DNA of 47,361 nt from an uncultured Mediterranea sp. (GCA_945879145.1 CAMCUZ010000017.1:1-47361), one strand, 5' to 3'; numbered from the stretch's first letter, positions 33,456 to 43,258 are shown. Program-made: numbers and translations. Notes: generated by a model from the letters alone, not told the origin.

Positions 33456-34091
33456 ATGAACGAAAGTCAGAATTTCATTGTCAACGTAGGTCGTCAGCTG
33501 GGTAGCGGCGGTCATGAGATTGCGGAGAAACTGGCCGCTAAGTTGAACATCGCCTTCTATGACAAGGAACTGATTCAGCTGGCCTCTGCCGAGAGCGGAC
33601 TTAGCTCCGAGTTCTTTGAGCGGGCCGACGAACAGGCCTCACAGAGTGCCTTGACCCACTTCTGGGGGATGCGCTTCCCCTTTGTGGGCGATGGGGCCGT
33701 CGCTTCAAAAAACTGCCTCAGCAATGATGCCCTCTTCCAGGTGCAGAGCGATGTCATCCGTCGCTTGGCGCAAGAGCAGTCGGCCCTCTTCGTTGGACGC
33801 TGTGCGGACTATATCCTGCGCGACCATCCCCGTTGTGTCAACCTCTTCATCTCCTCCTCCATGTCCGACCGCATCCATCGCCTCTGTGCGACCCATCACA
33901 TCAGCGAGGAGAAGGCTGAACAGTGGATTGAGAAGGCCGATGCCAAACGGGCCAACTACTACAACTACTACACCTTCAAGCAGTGGGGTGCGGCAGCCTC
34001 CTATCACCTCTGTATCGACTCCTCACAGCTCGGCGTGGAGCAGACCGTGGACTTTATTGAGGCTTTTGTCCGCCAACGATTGAACTTGTAA
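33456..34091 (+). CDS. Cytidylate kinase-like family protein
   Basis: A 211-residue protein of the cytidylate kinase-like family (PF13189). NVGRQLGSGGHEIAEKLAAKL is the P-loop variant (GxxGSGG instead of GxxGxGKS/T), followed by AFYDKELIQLAS. ALFVGRCADYILRDHP and ISSSMSDRIHRL match the family's middle motifs. The substrate is not established; members are found in many anaerobes next to unrelated genes. The catalytic Lys of the Walker A is replaced, which leaves true kinase activity in doubt. It is 19 bases after the lysozyme gene, with no terminator before the EF-G2 promoter region. Confidence 0.88.
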   Translation: MNESQNFIVNVGRQLGSGGHEIAEKLAAKLNIAFYDKELIQLASAESGLSSEFFERADEQASQSALTHFWGMRFPFVGDGAVASKNCLSNDALFQVQSDVIRRLAQEQSALFVGRCADYILRDHPRCVNLFISSSMSDRIHRLCATHHISEEKAEQWIEKADAKRANYYNYYTFKQWGAAASYHLCIDSSQLGVEQTVDFIEAFVRQRLNL

Positions 34092-34117
34092 CTTGTTTAA
34101 AATGAGTTTAGTGTGGA

Positions 34118-34142
34118 TAAACATGTTGCATAACATAGTTTA
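34118..34142. promoter_or_regulatory. Inverted repeat upstream of EF-G2 promoter
   Basis: TAAACATGTT-GCAT-AACAT-A-GTTTA: two 10-base arms, with one extra A in the right arm. It is centred about 67 bases before the expected transcription start, the place where a Crp/FNR-family activator often binds. In B. thetaiotaomicron the EF-G2 gene is activated by the Crp-like regulator Cur; whether this is a Cur site is a guess. Confidence 0.45.
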
Positions 34143-34160
34143 GTAACACACGCCGTTTTG

Positions 34161-34190
34161 TTGTCTGGTTAAAAAATAATGAGTACTTTG
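34161..34190 (+). promoter_or_regulatory. Possible EF-G2 promoter
   Basis: TTG (34161-34163), a 19-base spacer and GTACTTTG (34183-34190), which departs from TAnnTTTG at two places. A weak core promoter would suit an activator-dependent gene. Leader about 50 bases to the ATG at 34246. Confidence 0.45.
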
Positions 34191-34245
34191 CGCCCAAATT
34201 AATGAGGCTATGCCTCGCAATATGTACTTTAAATCTTCAGTAATC

Positions 34246-36402
34246 ATGAAAGTATATCAGACAAGTGAAATTAAGAACATTGCCCTGCTTGGCAATGATG
34301 GCTCAGGTAAAACCACTCTCACAGAAGCCCTGCTCTATGAGAGTGGTATTATAAAACGTCGCGGAAGAATCACGGCCAAGAATACAGTGAGCGACTATTT
34401 CCCCGTAGAACAAGAGTATGGCTACTCGGTATTCTCCACGGTCTATCATGTGGAGTGGAACGGTAAGAAGCTCAACATCATCGACTGCCCGGGTAGTGAC
34501 GACTTCGTAGGTGCTGCCATCACCGCACTCAATGTAACCGATACAGCCATCCTGCTTCTCAATGGTCAATATGGTCCCGAGGTAGGTACCCAGAACCACT
34601 TCCGCTATACCGAGAAACTGGGCAAGCCGGTGATTTTCCTTGTCAACCAGCTGGATAACGAAAAGTGTGACTACGATATGGTGCTCGACCAGCTCAAGTC
34701 CATCTATGGCTCCAAGGTCGTACCCGTACAGTATCCATTGGCTACAGGCCCTAACTTCAACGCGTTGATTGACGTGCTGTTGATGAAGAAATACTCATGG
34801 GGACCTGATGGCGGTGCCCCCACCATCGAAGAGGTACCTGCCGAAGAGATGGAGAAGGCCACCGAGTGGCACAAGGCCCTGGTGGAGGCTGCTGCTGAGC
34901 ACGACGAAGGCTTGATGGAGAAGTTCTTCGAACAGGAGTCGCTCACCGAGGATGAGATGCGCGAAGGCATCCGCAAGGGATTGGCTTCCCGCGGTATGTT
35001 CCCCGTCTTCTGCGTCTGTGCAGGCAAGGACATGGGTGTACGTCGCTTGATGGAGTTCCTCGGCAATGTCGTTCCCTTCGTAGATGAGATGCCCAACGTA
35101 CACAATACCCGTGGCGAAGTGGTGAAGCCCGATAGCGACGGTCCCACGTCACTCTACTTCTTCAAGACCGCAGTCGAGCCCCATATTGGTGATGTACAAT
35201 ACTTCAAGGTGATGAGTGGCCGCGTACACGAGGGCGATGACTTCACCAATGCCGACCGTGGCTCCAAGGAGCGTATTGCCCAGATTTACGCCTGTGCCGG
35301 TGCCAACCGCATCAAGGTGGAAGAGATGGTGGCCGGTGATATCGGTTGCACCGTCAAGCTCAAGGATGTTCACACGGGCAACACCCTCAATGGCAAGGGT
35401 TCAGAGAGCCGATTCAACTTCATCAAATACCCCAACTCCAAGTATTCGCGTGCCATCAAGCCTGTCAACGAGGCCGAGACCGAAAAGATGATGGCGGTGC
35501 TCAACCGGATGCGCGAAGAGGATCCCACGTGGGTCATCGACCAGTCGAAGGAGTTGCGTCAGACCATTGTCCACGGTCAGGGTGAGTTCCACCTGCGTAC
35601 GCTGAAGTGGCGTCTGGAGAACAACGAAAAGATTATGGTTAAGTTCGAGGAGCCTCGTATTCCTTACCGCGAGACCATCACCAAGGCGGCCCGTGCCGAC
35701 TACCGTCACAAGAAGCAGTCGGGTGGTGCCGGTCAGTTTGGTGAGGTACACCTCATCGTCGAGCCCTATTACGAGGGAATGCCTGCCCCCGACACCTATA
35801 AGTTCGGCAACCAGGAGTTCAAGATGAACGTCAAGGGTACCGAAGAGATTCCTCTGGAGTGGGGTGGTAAGCTCGTCTTCGTCAACTGCGTAGTGGGTGG
35901 AGCCATCGATGCCCGCTTTATGCCTGCTATCCTCACGGGGGTTATGTCGCGTATGGAGCAAGGCCCGTTGACCGGTTCGTATGCCCGCGATGTCCGCGTC
36001 ATTGTCTATGACGGTAAGATGCACCCGGTTGACTCCAACGAAATCTCCTTCATGCTGGCCGGTCGCAACGCCTTCAGCGAAGCCTTCAAGAATGCAGGTC
36101 CCAAGATTCTGGAGCCTATCTATGACGTGGAGGTCTTTGTACCCAGCGATAAGATGGGCGATGTGATGAGCGACCTCCAGGGCCGTCGAGCCATGATTAT
36201 GGGTATGAGCAGTGAGGCCGGTTACGAGAAGTTGGCCGCCAAGGTGCCTCTCAAGGAGATGTCCTCTTACTCCACCGCCCTCAGTTCACTGACCGGTGGT
36301 CGTGCCTCCTTCATCATGAAGTTCGCCAGCTACGAACTCGTTCCCGGCGATGTACAAGACAAATTGATTAAGGAATTCGAGGCCAAGCAAGCCGAAGAAT
36401 AA
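34246..36402 (+). CDS. fusA2: Elongation factor G paralogue EF-G2 lacking the catalytic histidine
   Basis: EF-G-like translocase of 718 residues with all five domains in order: G domain (1-280), domain II, domains III-V. The P-loop is GNDGSGKTT (16-24). The switch II motif, DTPGH in canonical EF-G, reads DCPGSDDF (80-87), so Ser84 stands where the catalytic His should be; the switch I segment EQEYGYSVFS departs from the usual EQERGITI, and G4 is NQLD in place of NKMD. These changes agree with published work on B. thetaiotaomicron EF-G2 (BT2167), an EF-G that supports translation without GTP hydrolysis under carbon starvation. The ATG at 34246 is chosen; upstream in-frame ATGs give a non-family start. 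It is a single gene with a terminator at 36419-36450. Confidence 0.9.
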   Translation: MKVYQTSEIKNIALLGNDGSGKTTLTEALLYESGIIKRRGRITAKNTVSDYFPVEQEYGYSVFSTVYHVEWNGKKLNIIDCPGSDDFVGAAITALNVTDTAILLLNGQYGPEVGTQNHFRYTEKLGKPVIFLVNQLDNEKCDYDMVLDQLKSIYGSKVVPVQYPLATGPNFNALIDVLLMKKYSWGPDGGAPTIEEVPAEEMEKATEWHKALVEAAAEHDEGLMEKFFEQESLTEDEMREGIRKGLASRGMFPVFCVCAGKDMGVRRLMEFLGNVVPFVDEMPNVHNTRGEVVKPDSDGPTSLYFFKTAVEPHIGDVQYFKVMSGRVHEGDDFTNADRGSKERIAQIYACAGANRIKVEEMVAGDIGCTVKLKDVHTGNTLNGKGSESRFNFIKYPNSKYSRAIKPVNEAETEKMMAVLNRMREEDPTWVIDQSKELRQTIVHGQGEFHLRTLKWRLENNEKIMVKFEEPRIPYRETITKAARADYRHKKQSGGAGQFGEVHLIVEPYYEGMPAPDTYKFGNQEFKMNVKGTEEIPLEWGGKLVFVNCVVGGAIDARFMPAILTGVMSRMEQGPLTGSYARDVRVIVYDGKMHPVDSNEISFMLAGRNAFSEAFKNAGPKILEPIYDVEVFVPSDKMGDVMSDLQGRRAMIMGMSSEAGYEKLAAKVPLKEMSSYSTALSSLTGGRASFIMKFASYELVPGDVQDKLIKEFEAKQAEE

Positions 36403-36418
36403 CCATAAGCAAACAATA

Positions 36419-36450
36419 GCAAAAGGGGCGGAAAAAAACCGCCCCTTTGC
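36419..36450. terminator. Terminator after EF-G2
   Basis: GCAAAAGGGGCGG (36419-36431) and CCGCCCCTTTGC (36439-36450) form a strong stem; the T content after it is low on plus. It lies between the convergent EF-G2 and thiamine operon ends. Confidence 0.85.
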
Positions 36451-36454
36451 TATT

Positions 36455-36510
36455 TAATCCCTTATCCCTTATCCCTTATCCCTAATCCCTAATCCCTAAT
36501 CCCTAAACAA
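36455..36510 (+). repeat. Heptamer array at the 3' end of thiD (8 units)
   Basis: Units on plus: TAATCCC, TTATCCC three times, TAATCCC three times and TAAACAA. The last units overlap the end of thiD (minus), whose TAG stop (36505-36503) is part of the array. The TAATCCC strand runs toward the gene body, as in the other arrays. Confidence 0.92.
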
Positions 36511-37306
36511 ACTGCCACAACGGTCCATTACCCTGTCCGATATGCCACTCAGCAGCCGCTTCAATGGCTCGGGTGATGTACCCCTTCGCTTGGGAGATGG
36601 CATCAGGCAGCGATGCTCCATGGGCCAGGTAGGTGGCGATGGCAGATGAGAGGGTACATCCCGTACCATGCAGGTTACTGCTGCGGCTCTTCGCAGCCTC
36701 ATACAACCGGCTCTCCACACCATCGCATAGCAGGTCGCACATCCGCTCTCCCTGCAGATGGCCCCCCTTCACCAGCACGGAGCACCCGTAGCGACGGGCC
36801 AGCACCCCTCCCGCTTCAGCCATCTCTTCAGCGGTCTCCAGCCGATGCCCCACCAGCAACGAAGCTTCGTCGAGGTTGGGCGTAATCAAGCTGCAGCGCG
36901 GAAAGAGCTGCTGCTCGATATAGGCGATGCTCTCCTCCGTCATCAGGCGACGGCCGCTGGTCGAAATCATCACGGGATCATACACTACGTGGTCAGGTTC
37001 GTACCGTTTCAGGCACGCCACAATCACCTCCACCAGCTGGGCGTCATGCACCATACCAATCTTCACCGCTCCAGGATGCAAATCCTCAAACACCGACACC
37101 AGCTGTGCCCGTACCACCTCAGCAGCCAGGGGAAAAACCCCTTGCACACCCCGGGTGTTCTGAGCCGTAATGGCGGTAATCACGGCCGCACCATATCCAC
37201 CCAAGGCCGAGATACTCTTCAGGTCGGCTTGTATCCCTGCGCCGCCCGAGGGGTCGGAGCCCGCTATCGAGAGCACCACAGGGGGTTGCTTCATCCGCTC
37301 CTTCAT
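36503..37306 (-). CDS. thiD: Hydroxymethylpyrimidine/phosphomethylpyrimidine kinase
   Basis: Phosphorylates HMP and HMP-P to give HMP-PP for thiamine synthesis. The 267 residues have the ribokinase-like signatures VLSIAGSDPSGGAGIQADLK at the start and SNLHGTGCTLSSAIATYLA with the GTGC anion hole and catalytic Cys/Asp region. It is the last gene of the thi operon and overlaps the preceding gene by four bases (ATGA). The TAG stop lies in a heptamer repeat array, so the C-terminal end (GPLWQFV) sits at the array edge; the family end is close to this length, so no large loss is evident. Confidence 0.95.
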   Translation of the reverse strand: MKERMKQPPVVLSIAGSDPSGGAGIQADLKSISALGGYGAAVITAITAQNTRGVQGVFPLAAEVVRAQLVSVFEDLHPGAVKIGMVHDAQLVEVIVACLKRYEPDHVVYDPVMISTSGRRLMTEESIAYIEQQLFPRCSLITPNLDEASLLVGHRLETAEEMAEAGGVLARRYGCSVLVKGGHLQGERMCDLLCDGVESRLYEAAKSRSSNLHGTGCTLSSAIATYLAHGASLPDAISQAKGYITRAIEAAAEWHIGQGNGPLWQFV

Positions 37307-37893
37307 CGCTCCACCTCCTCTCTCAGCTGCATGAAGTGAGGCAGGAACAGCTCAGCCGGCTGTTGCCAGATGGCACCCAGCAGGGCCACTCCGCCAAATC
37401 CCCACTCCTTCAGTGGGGCTATCTTTGGCAGCGAAACCCCTCCCAAGGCCACCACTTGCTGGTCAATCACCCCCTGCTGCTTCGCCTCTTGCAGCACCTG
37501 AGGCGTAAACCCCGAGCCATAACCCTCCTTCGAGATGCTGTCGAAGATGGGACTCAGAAAGAGGTAGCTGCACTCCGGTTTCCGCTCCACCACCTCCTGC
37601 AGCGCATGACACGAGCAGCTGATACTTCCCGTATAATGAGCCGGAGGCAGTGGATGACGGCGGTTCAGATGGATGCCACGGCAACCGTAACGGCTGGCCA
37701 GCTCATGATGGTCGTGCAGCACCACCTTCTCATGGGCCCACTCCGGCAGTTGTCTCAACAACGCCTCCACCTCCGTAGCCGTTGCTTCCGGCTTGCGCAG
37801 GTGCAGATACTCCAGCCCATGTTGCAGCAGCTGCTCCATCTGCTCCACCTCACCCTCAAAGCAGTCAGGTCGGGTAATCACAATCAACTTCAT
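37303..37893 (-). CDS. Thiamine phosphate synthase-like protein (second ThiE, TenI-like)
   Basis: A 196-residue TIM-barrel protein of the ThiE/TenI family. It shows LEYLHLRKPEATATEVE, the YGCRGIHLNRRHP segment, the SISCSCHALQEV motif and YLFLSPIFDSISKEGYG followed by VVALGGVSLPKI. It is shorter than the canonical ThiE encoded at 42306. Two ThiE-like proteins in one thi operon are common in Bacteroides; one may act as a TenI-type thiazole tautomerase, and the sequence cannot decide between them. It overlaps thiF and thiD by four bases each. Confidence 0.88.
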   Translation of the reverse strand: MKLIVITRPDCFEGEVEQMEQLLQHGLEYLHLRKPEATATEVEALLRQLPEWAHEKVVLHDHHELASRYGCRGIHLNRRHPLPPAHYTGSISCSCHALQEVVERKPECSYLFLSPIFDSISKEGYGSGFTPQVLQEAKQQGVIDQQVVALGGVSLPKIAPLKEWGFGGVALLGAIWQQPAELFLPHFMQLREEVER

Positions 37894-38591
37894 AGGTCAA
37901 ACAGGCCCGTTTGCATCGTGCGCAGGTCGATGGTCCAGAGTCTATCCACCAGTGATTCCCCTACGCTACAAATCCATTTGATCACCTCCGTAGCCTCCAC
38001 ACACCCTACGATGCCCGGTGTGACTCCGATCACCGCCTTAGGAGGATGTGGCATGGCGAGGGTAGCCGCTTCATCGGGGAAGAGGGAGCGGTAGGTGGCA
38101 TGCCCCTTGCCATCGTGGGGGAAGAGGCTCACCTGTCCCTCAAAGCCGCAGATACCCCCATAGACGTAGGGCTTACCCAGTGTGGCACAGCTGTCGTTAA
38201 TCAGAAAACGGGTGGCAAAATTGTCGCACCCATCCACTACGATGTCATACTCCTGCATCAGCTCCAGGGCATTCTCCTTCGTTAGTCGGGTAGGGTAGGC
38301 CTTCACCTCGATGGAGCTGTTGAGGCCGCGCAGCCGTTGGGCTGCACAGAGCGCCTTGGGTTGCCCCAGCTCCTCTTCACGGTAGAGCACCTGACGTTGC
38401 AGGTTGTTCAGGCTCACTACATCGGGGTCAACTACCCCCAGTGTACCCACTCCGGCACCCGTCAGGTAGAGTGAGATCGGCGAACCCAGTCCACCTACCC
38501 CGACCAGTAAGACGCGTGCCTCTTTCAGTTTGCGCTGACCCTCCAACCCTATTTCGGGGAGGGCCGTCTGCCGTTCATATCGTTCCATCAT
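37890..38591 (-). CDS. thiF: ThiF/MoeB-family adenylyltransferase lacking zinc cysteines
   Basis: Adenylates the C-terminal Gly-Gly of ThiS as the first step of sulfur loading. The 233 residues have the nucleotide fold VLLVGVGGLGSPISLYLTGAG (31-36 GxGGxG) and DNLQRQ-like NNLQRQVLY, then VVDGCDNFATRFLIND. In E. coli ThiF and MoeB, two CxxC motifs bind zinc; here the first reads TYRS (166-169) and the protein ends before the second. The residue that aligns with the ThiS-conjugating Cys184 of E. coli ThiF appears to be Pro. It overlaps the next gene by four bases and is adjacent to thiH. The operon place supports a ThiF role. Confidence 0.88.
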   Translation of the reverse strand: MMERYERQTALPEIGLEGQRKLKEARVLLVGVGGLGSPISLYLTGAGVGTLGVVDPDVVSLNNLQRQVLYREEELGQPKALCAAQRLRGLNSSIEVKAYPTRLTKENALELMQEYDIVVDGCDNFATRFLINDSCATLGKPYVYGGICGFEGQVSLFPHDGKGHATYRSLFPDEAATLAMPHPPKAVIGVTPGIVGCVEATEVIKWICSVGESLVDRLWTIDLRTMQTGLFDL

Positions 38592-39725
38592 CTATTCCGC
38601 TTTTTTTAAGTCAAACGATGCATCCCAATCTTTCCATACGGGCTCGCGCCCCAAAGCCTTCAGCGCCCGTTCTATCTCGCTCGCTTTCCGCTCATCGCTC
38701 ACGTGGAACTGCTCCAGGGTCTGCGGATAGCTGTAGTAGCCTCCCGGTTCCGTCTTGCTCTCCGCACTCATGGTCGTTACCCCCAAGGTCGCCATGTGGT
38801 CGCGGATAAATGCCGGTTCGCGGGTCGAGTAGGAGATATCCACATCATGGTCAAAGATGCGCATGGCAAAGGTGACTTGTGCCAGTTCGCGGTCGCTCAT
38901 CACCACATTAGGCTGAAATCCCCCATTCTCCGAGGGTCGCATACGGGGGAAGTTCACGCTGTACTTCGTGCGCCAGTAGTGTTTCTGCAGGTAGCGCAGG
39001 TGGTAGGCCATCATGGTGATGTCCGTGCGCCACTCCTTCTCCAGCCCAATCAGCACCCCCATGCCGATGGAGTGAACCCCAGCCTGTCCCATCCGGTCGA
39101 ACCCATTGAGGCGCCACTCAAACTTCGACTTCATGCCGCGGGGGTGGTAGATGTTGTAGTGTGCCTTGTTGTAGGTCTCCTGAAAGCAGATCACCCCGTT
39201 CATGCCATGTGCCGTCAGCTCCTTGTACTCCTCCGTCTTCAGGGGCATCACCTCAATCTTCAGGTTGCTGAAGTAGGGCTTAGCCAGGTCGAGTGCACGA
39301 GCCAGGTAAGGTACTCCGGCCTTAGCAGGGTTCTCGCCGGTCACCAGCAGCAGGTTCTCAAAGGGGGCCAGTTGCTTGATGGCCTTATATTCGTTCACCA
39401 TCTCCTCCTCCGTGAGGATGGTGCGTTTCATCGGGTTGCTGATATGAAACCCGCAATAGACGCACGAGTTGGTACACGAGTTGGTGAGGTAGAGTGGGAT
39501 AAACATCGAGATGGTGCGTCCAAACCGCTCCTCCGTATATTTTTGGCTCAGTCGGGCCATTGTTTCCAGGTAAGGAGCCGCCGCAGGCGAGATGAGGGCC
39601 ATAAAGTCCTCCACATCACAATGCGCCTTCCCCAAAGCCCTCCGCACATCCGCATCCGTTTTCGAAGCAATCCGCAAAGAGGTCTCCTCCCAAGAAATTT
39701 GTTCTAATTCGTCAGAAAAATACAT
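38592..39725 (-). CDS. thiH: 2-iminoacetate synthase (radical SAM tyrosine lyase)
   Basis: Splits tyrosine to dehydroglycine (2-iminoacetate) and p-cresol, giving the glycine-derived part of thiazole. This oxygen-sensitive enzyme replaces the glycine oxidase ThiO of aerobes. The 377 residues include the radical SAM cluster CTNSCVYCGF and the C-terminal biotin and thiamin synthesis-associated domain. The codon at 39734 is TTG; the ATG at 39725 is chosen (MYFSDELEQI). The gene ends directly against thiF and begins 11 bases after thiC. Confidence 0.96.
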   Translation of the reverse strand: MYFSDELEQISWEETSLRIASKTDADVRRALGKAHCDVEDFMALISPAAAPYLETMARLSQKYTEERFGRTISMFIPLYLTNSCTNSCVYCGFHISNPMKRTILTEEEMVNEYKAIKQLAPFENLLLVTGENPAKAGVPYLARALDLAKPYFSNLKIEVMPLKTEEYKELTAHGMNGVICFQETYNKAHYNIYHPRGMKSKFEWRLNGFDRMGQAGVHSIGMGVLIGLEKEWRTDITMMAYHLRYLQKHYWRTKYSVNFPRMRPSENGGFQPNVVMSDRELAQVTFAMRIFDHDVDISYSTREPAFIRDHMATLGVTTMSAESKTEPGGYYSYPQTLEQFHVSDERKASEIERALKALGREPVWKDWDASFDLKKAE

Positions 39726-39736
39726 GTATGTCAATT

Positions 39737-41431
<1,695 letters not shown>

Positions 41432-41477
41432 TTAAATTATTTAAATAGGCTTTTTCTTGTAGGGGTGGAAAAACTGA

Positions 41478-42254
41478 TCATTCATTAAGGAAGGCCGTCA
41501 GCGGCGAGCTGGCCTCAGCTACAAAACTATCAGAAGTAGCTCCCAATCCCGCTTCGTAGGCCTGGCGGCCCGCTTCCACTGCCAATTTAAAGGCTTGCGC
41601 CATCGCTACAGGGTCGCCGGCTACGGCAATGGCCGTGTTGATCAAGCAGGCTGCGGCACCCATCTCCATCGCTTCGGCTGCATGGCTCGGTGCTCCGATA
41701 CCGGCATCCACCACCACGGGAATGTTGGCCTGCTCAATGATGATACGCAGAAAATCGCGTGTCTGCAACCCCTTGTTCGTACCAATCGGTGCTCCCAGCG
41801 GCATCACCGTAGCCGCACCAGCCTCCTCCAGGTGTTTGCACAGCGTAGGGTCAGCTTGACAGTAGGGCAGCACCACAAAGCCCAGCTTCACCAGTTGCTC
41901 CGTAGCCTTCAGCGTCTCCACCGAGTCGGGCAGCAGGTAGCGTGGGTCGGGGTGAATCTCCAGCTTCAGCCAGTTGGTACCAAAAGCCTCGCGAGCCATC
42001 TGTGCTGCAAACACAGCCTCCTCCGCATTGCGTACCCCACTCGTATTGGGCAGCAGTTGGATGTGCGTATGGAGCACATGCTTCAGCATATCGTCCTCCT
42101 TATCCTCCAGTTCGATGCGTTTCATGGCCACCGTCACCATCTCCGTGCCCGAAGCCAGAATCGCCTGTTCCATCACTTGGTTGGAATTGAATTTTCCCGT
42201 TCCCAGAAAGAGACGCGAGTTGAACTCACGCCCCGCAATGATTAATTTTTCCAT
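41478..42254 (-). CDS. thiG: Thiazole synthase
   Basis: Builds the thiazole phosphate ring from 1-deoxyxylulose 5-phosphate, 2-iminoacetate and ThiS thiocarboxylate. The 258 residues form a TIM barrel: [18 protein letters not shown], the Schiff-base Lys region in [12 protein letters not shown], and [20 protein letters not shown] with phosphate-binding residues. Full length. A 51-base gap before it holds AT-rich DNA with a repeated CATACCTTATA / CTATACCTTATT; no terminator is evident. Confidence 0.96.
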   Translation of the reverse strand: MEKLIIAGREFNSRLFLGTGKFNSNQVMEQAILASGTEMVTVAMKRIELEDKEDDMLKHVLHTHIQLLPNTSGVRNAEEAVFAAQMAREAFGTNWLKLEIHPDPRYLLPDSVETLKATEQLVKLGFVVLPYCQADPTLCKHLEEAGAATVMPLGAPIGTNKGLQTRDFLRIIIEQANIPVVVDAGIGAPSHAAEAMEMGAAACLINTAIAVAGDPVAMAQAFKLAVEAGRQAYEAGLGATSDSFVAEASSPLTAFLNE

Positions 42255-42305
42255 GATTCTATTCTATACCTTATTATATTATGCATACCTTATAATATTC
42301 CGCCC

Positions 42306-42962
42306 CTACAACTCATTCGTTATGGCTGCAACCCATTGTTGGGTGGCCGCTACAGGGTCGGGGGCCTGCAGGATGGCACCCGATACGGCAACACCCTTCA
42401 CCCCTACTGAACGCAACAGGGGCAAATCCTCCAGCGTAATACCGCCTATCGCTACCAAGGGAGTCGTCAGCCGTTGCTCCTGCATCGCCTGCAACAGCTT
42501 GCGGTATCCCTCAGCCCCCAGCAGCGGACTCAACTTCTCCTTGGTGGTGGTAAAGCGAAACGGACCACAACCGATGTAGTCCACCCCTTGACCCACCAAC
42601 GCACAGATATCCTCCAGTGTGTTGGCCGTCCCTCCGATGATGAACTCCTCGCCCAGCAGTTGGCGGGCCTCACTCACGGGCATGTCGTGCTTGCCCAGAT
42701 GTACCCCATCGGCCCTGATCTCCTTCACCAGAGCTACGCGGTCGTCGATTACGAACACCGCATCATGCTCCTTGCAGAGCTGCTGCACCTCAATGGCCAG
42801 GGGATACACCACTTCATCAGGCGCTCCTTTCATGCGCAACTGAATCCATCGGCATCCCCCCTCCAGCGCCATGCGGCACCCTTGCAGGTAGCTCATCCCT
42901 TCCGTACAGTGCGAGATAAATTGCAATCGGCCCAGGGCTTGGATACGCTTCAGCTTCTCCAT
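42306..42962 (-). CDS. thiE: Thiamine phosphate synthase
   Basis: Couples HMP-PP with thiazole phosphate to make thiamine phosphate. The 218 residues have the family signature in order: QFISHCTEGMSYLQG, GCRWIQLRMKGAPDEV, FVIDDRVALVKEIRADGVHLGKHDM split over two motifs, GGTANTLEDI and YIGCGPFRFTTTK. It is the canonical ThiE, with a second family member later in the operon. The frame could begin with GTG at 42977, inside thiS; the ATG at 42962, two bases after the thiS stop, is chosen. Confidence 0.95.
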   Translation of the reverse strand: MEKLKRIQALGRLQFISHCTEGMSYLQGCRMALEGGCRWIQLRMKGAPDEVVYPLAIEVQQLCKEHDAVFVIDDRVALVKEIRADGVHLGKHDMPVSEARQLLGEEFIIGGTANTLEDICALVGQGVDYIGCGPFRFTTTKEKLSPLLGAEGYRKLLQAMQEQRLTTPLVAIGGITLEDLPLLRSVGVKGVAVSGAILQAPDPVAATQQWVAAITNEL

Positions 42963-42964
42963 CC

Positions 42965-43162
42965 TTACCCTCCGCACACCGCTTTGATGATCACCACAGC
43001 ATCCCCTTCGCAGAGCACTTTGCTACTCCACTCCGTGCGGGGAACCATTTTGTTGTTGATTGCTAGAGCCACGCCTACAGTCGGTAGGGAGAGCGCGTCG
43101 GCCAGTTGAGCCACGGTGGTGGCCTCTGTTTCGGTCGGCTTGTTGTTGACAGTAATTTTCAT
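42965..43162 (-). CDS. thiS: Sulfur carrier protein ThiS
   Basis: Ubiquitin-like sulfur carrier for thiazole synthesis. The 65 residues begin MKITVNNKPTETE, include the beta-grasp core, and end AVCGG, so the C-terminal Gly-Gly that is adenylated and thiocarboxylated is present. It is the first gene of the thi operon, downstream of the TPP riboswitch. Confidence 0.95.
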   Translation of the reverse strand: MKITVNNKPTETEATTVAQLADALSLPTVGVALAINNKMVPRTEWSSKVLCEGDAVVIIKAVCGG

Positions 43163-43208
43163 GACTTGTCCATTTAAAAAGTGAAACGATCAAATTGCGA
43201 ACAGCTAC

Positions 43209-43237
43209 ACGAAGTGTGCCTCTTCGTATGGACGAAG
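43209..43237 (-). promoter_or_regulatory. Possible switching hairpins after the TPP aptamer
   Basis: Going down the minus strand from the aptamer: CTTCGT (43237 to 43232), ACGAAG (43227 to 43222) and CTTCGT (43214 to 43209). The middle element can pair with either neighbour, so two hairpins exclude each other. This is the layout of a riboswitch expression platform, and the second CTTCGT lies 47 bases before the thiS start. The assignment is inference. Confidence 0.4.
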
Positions 43238-43258
43238 CCAGTGGATGAGAAAACAACG

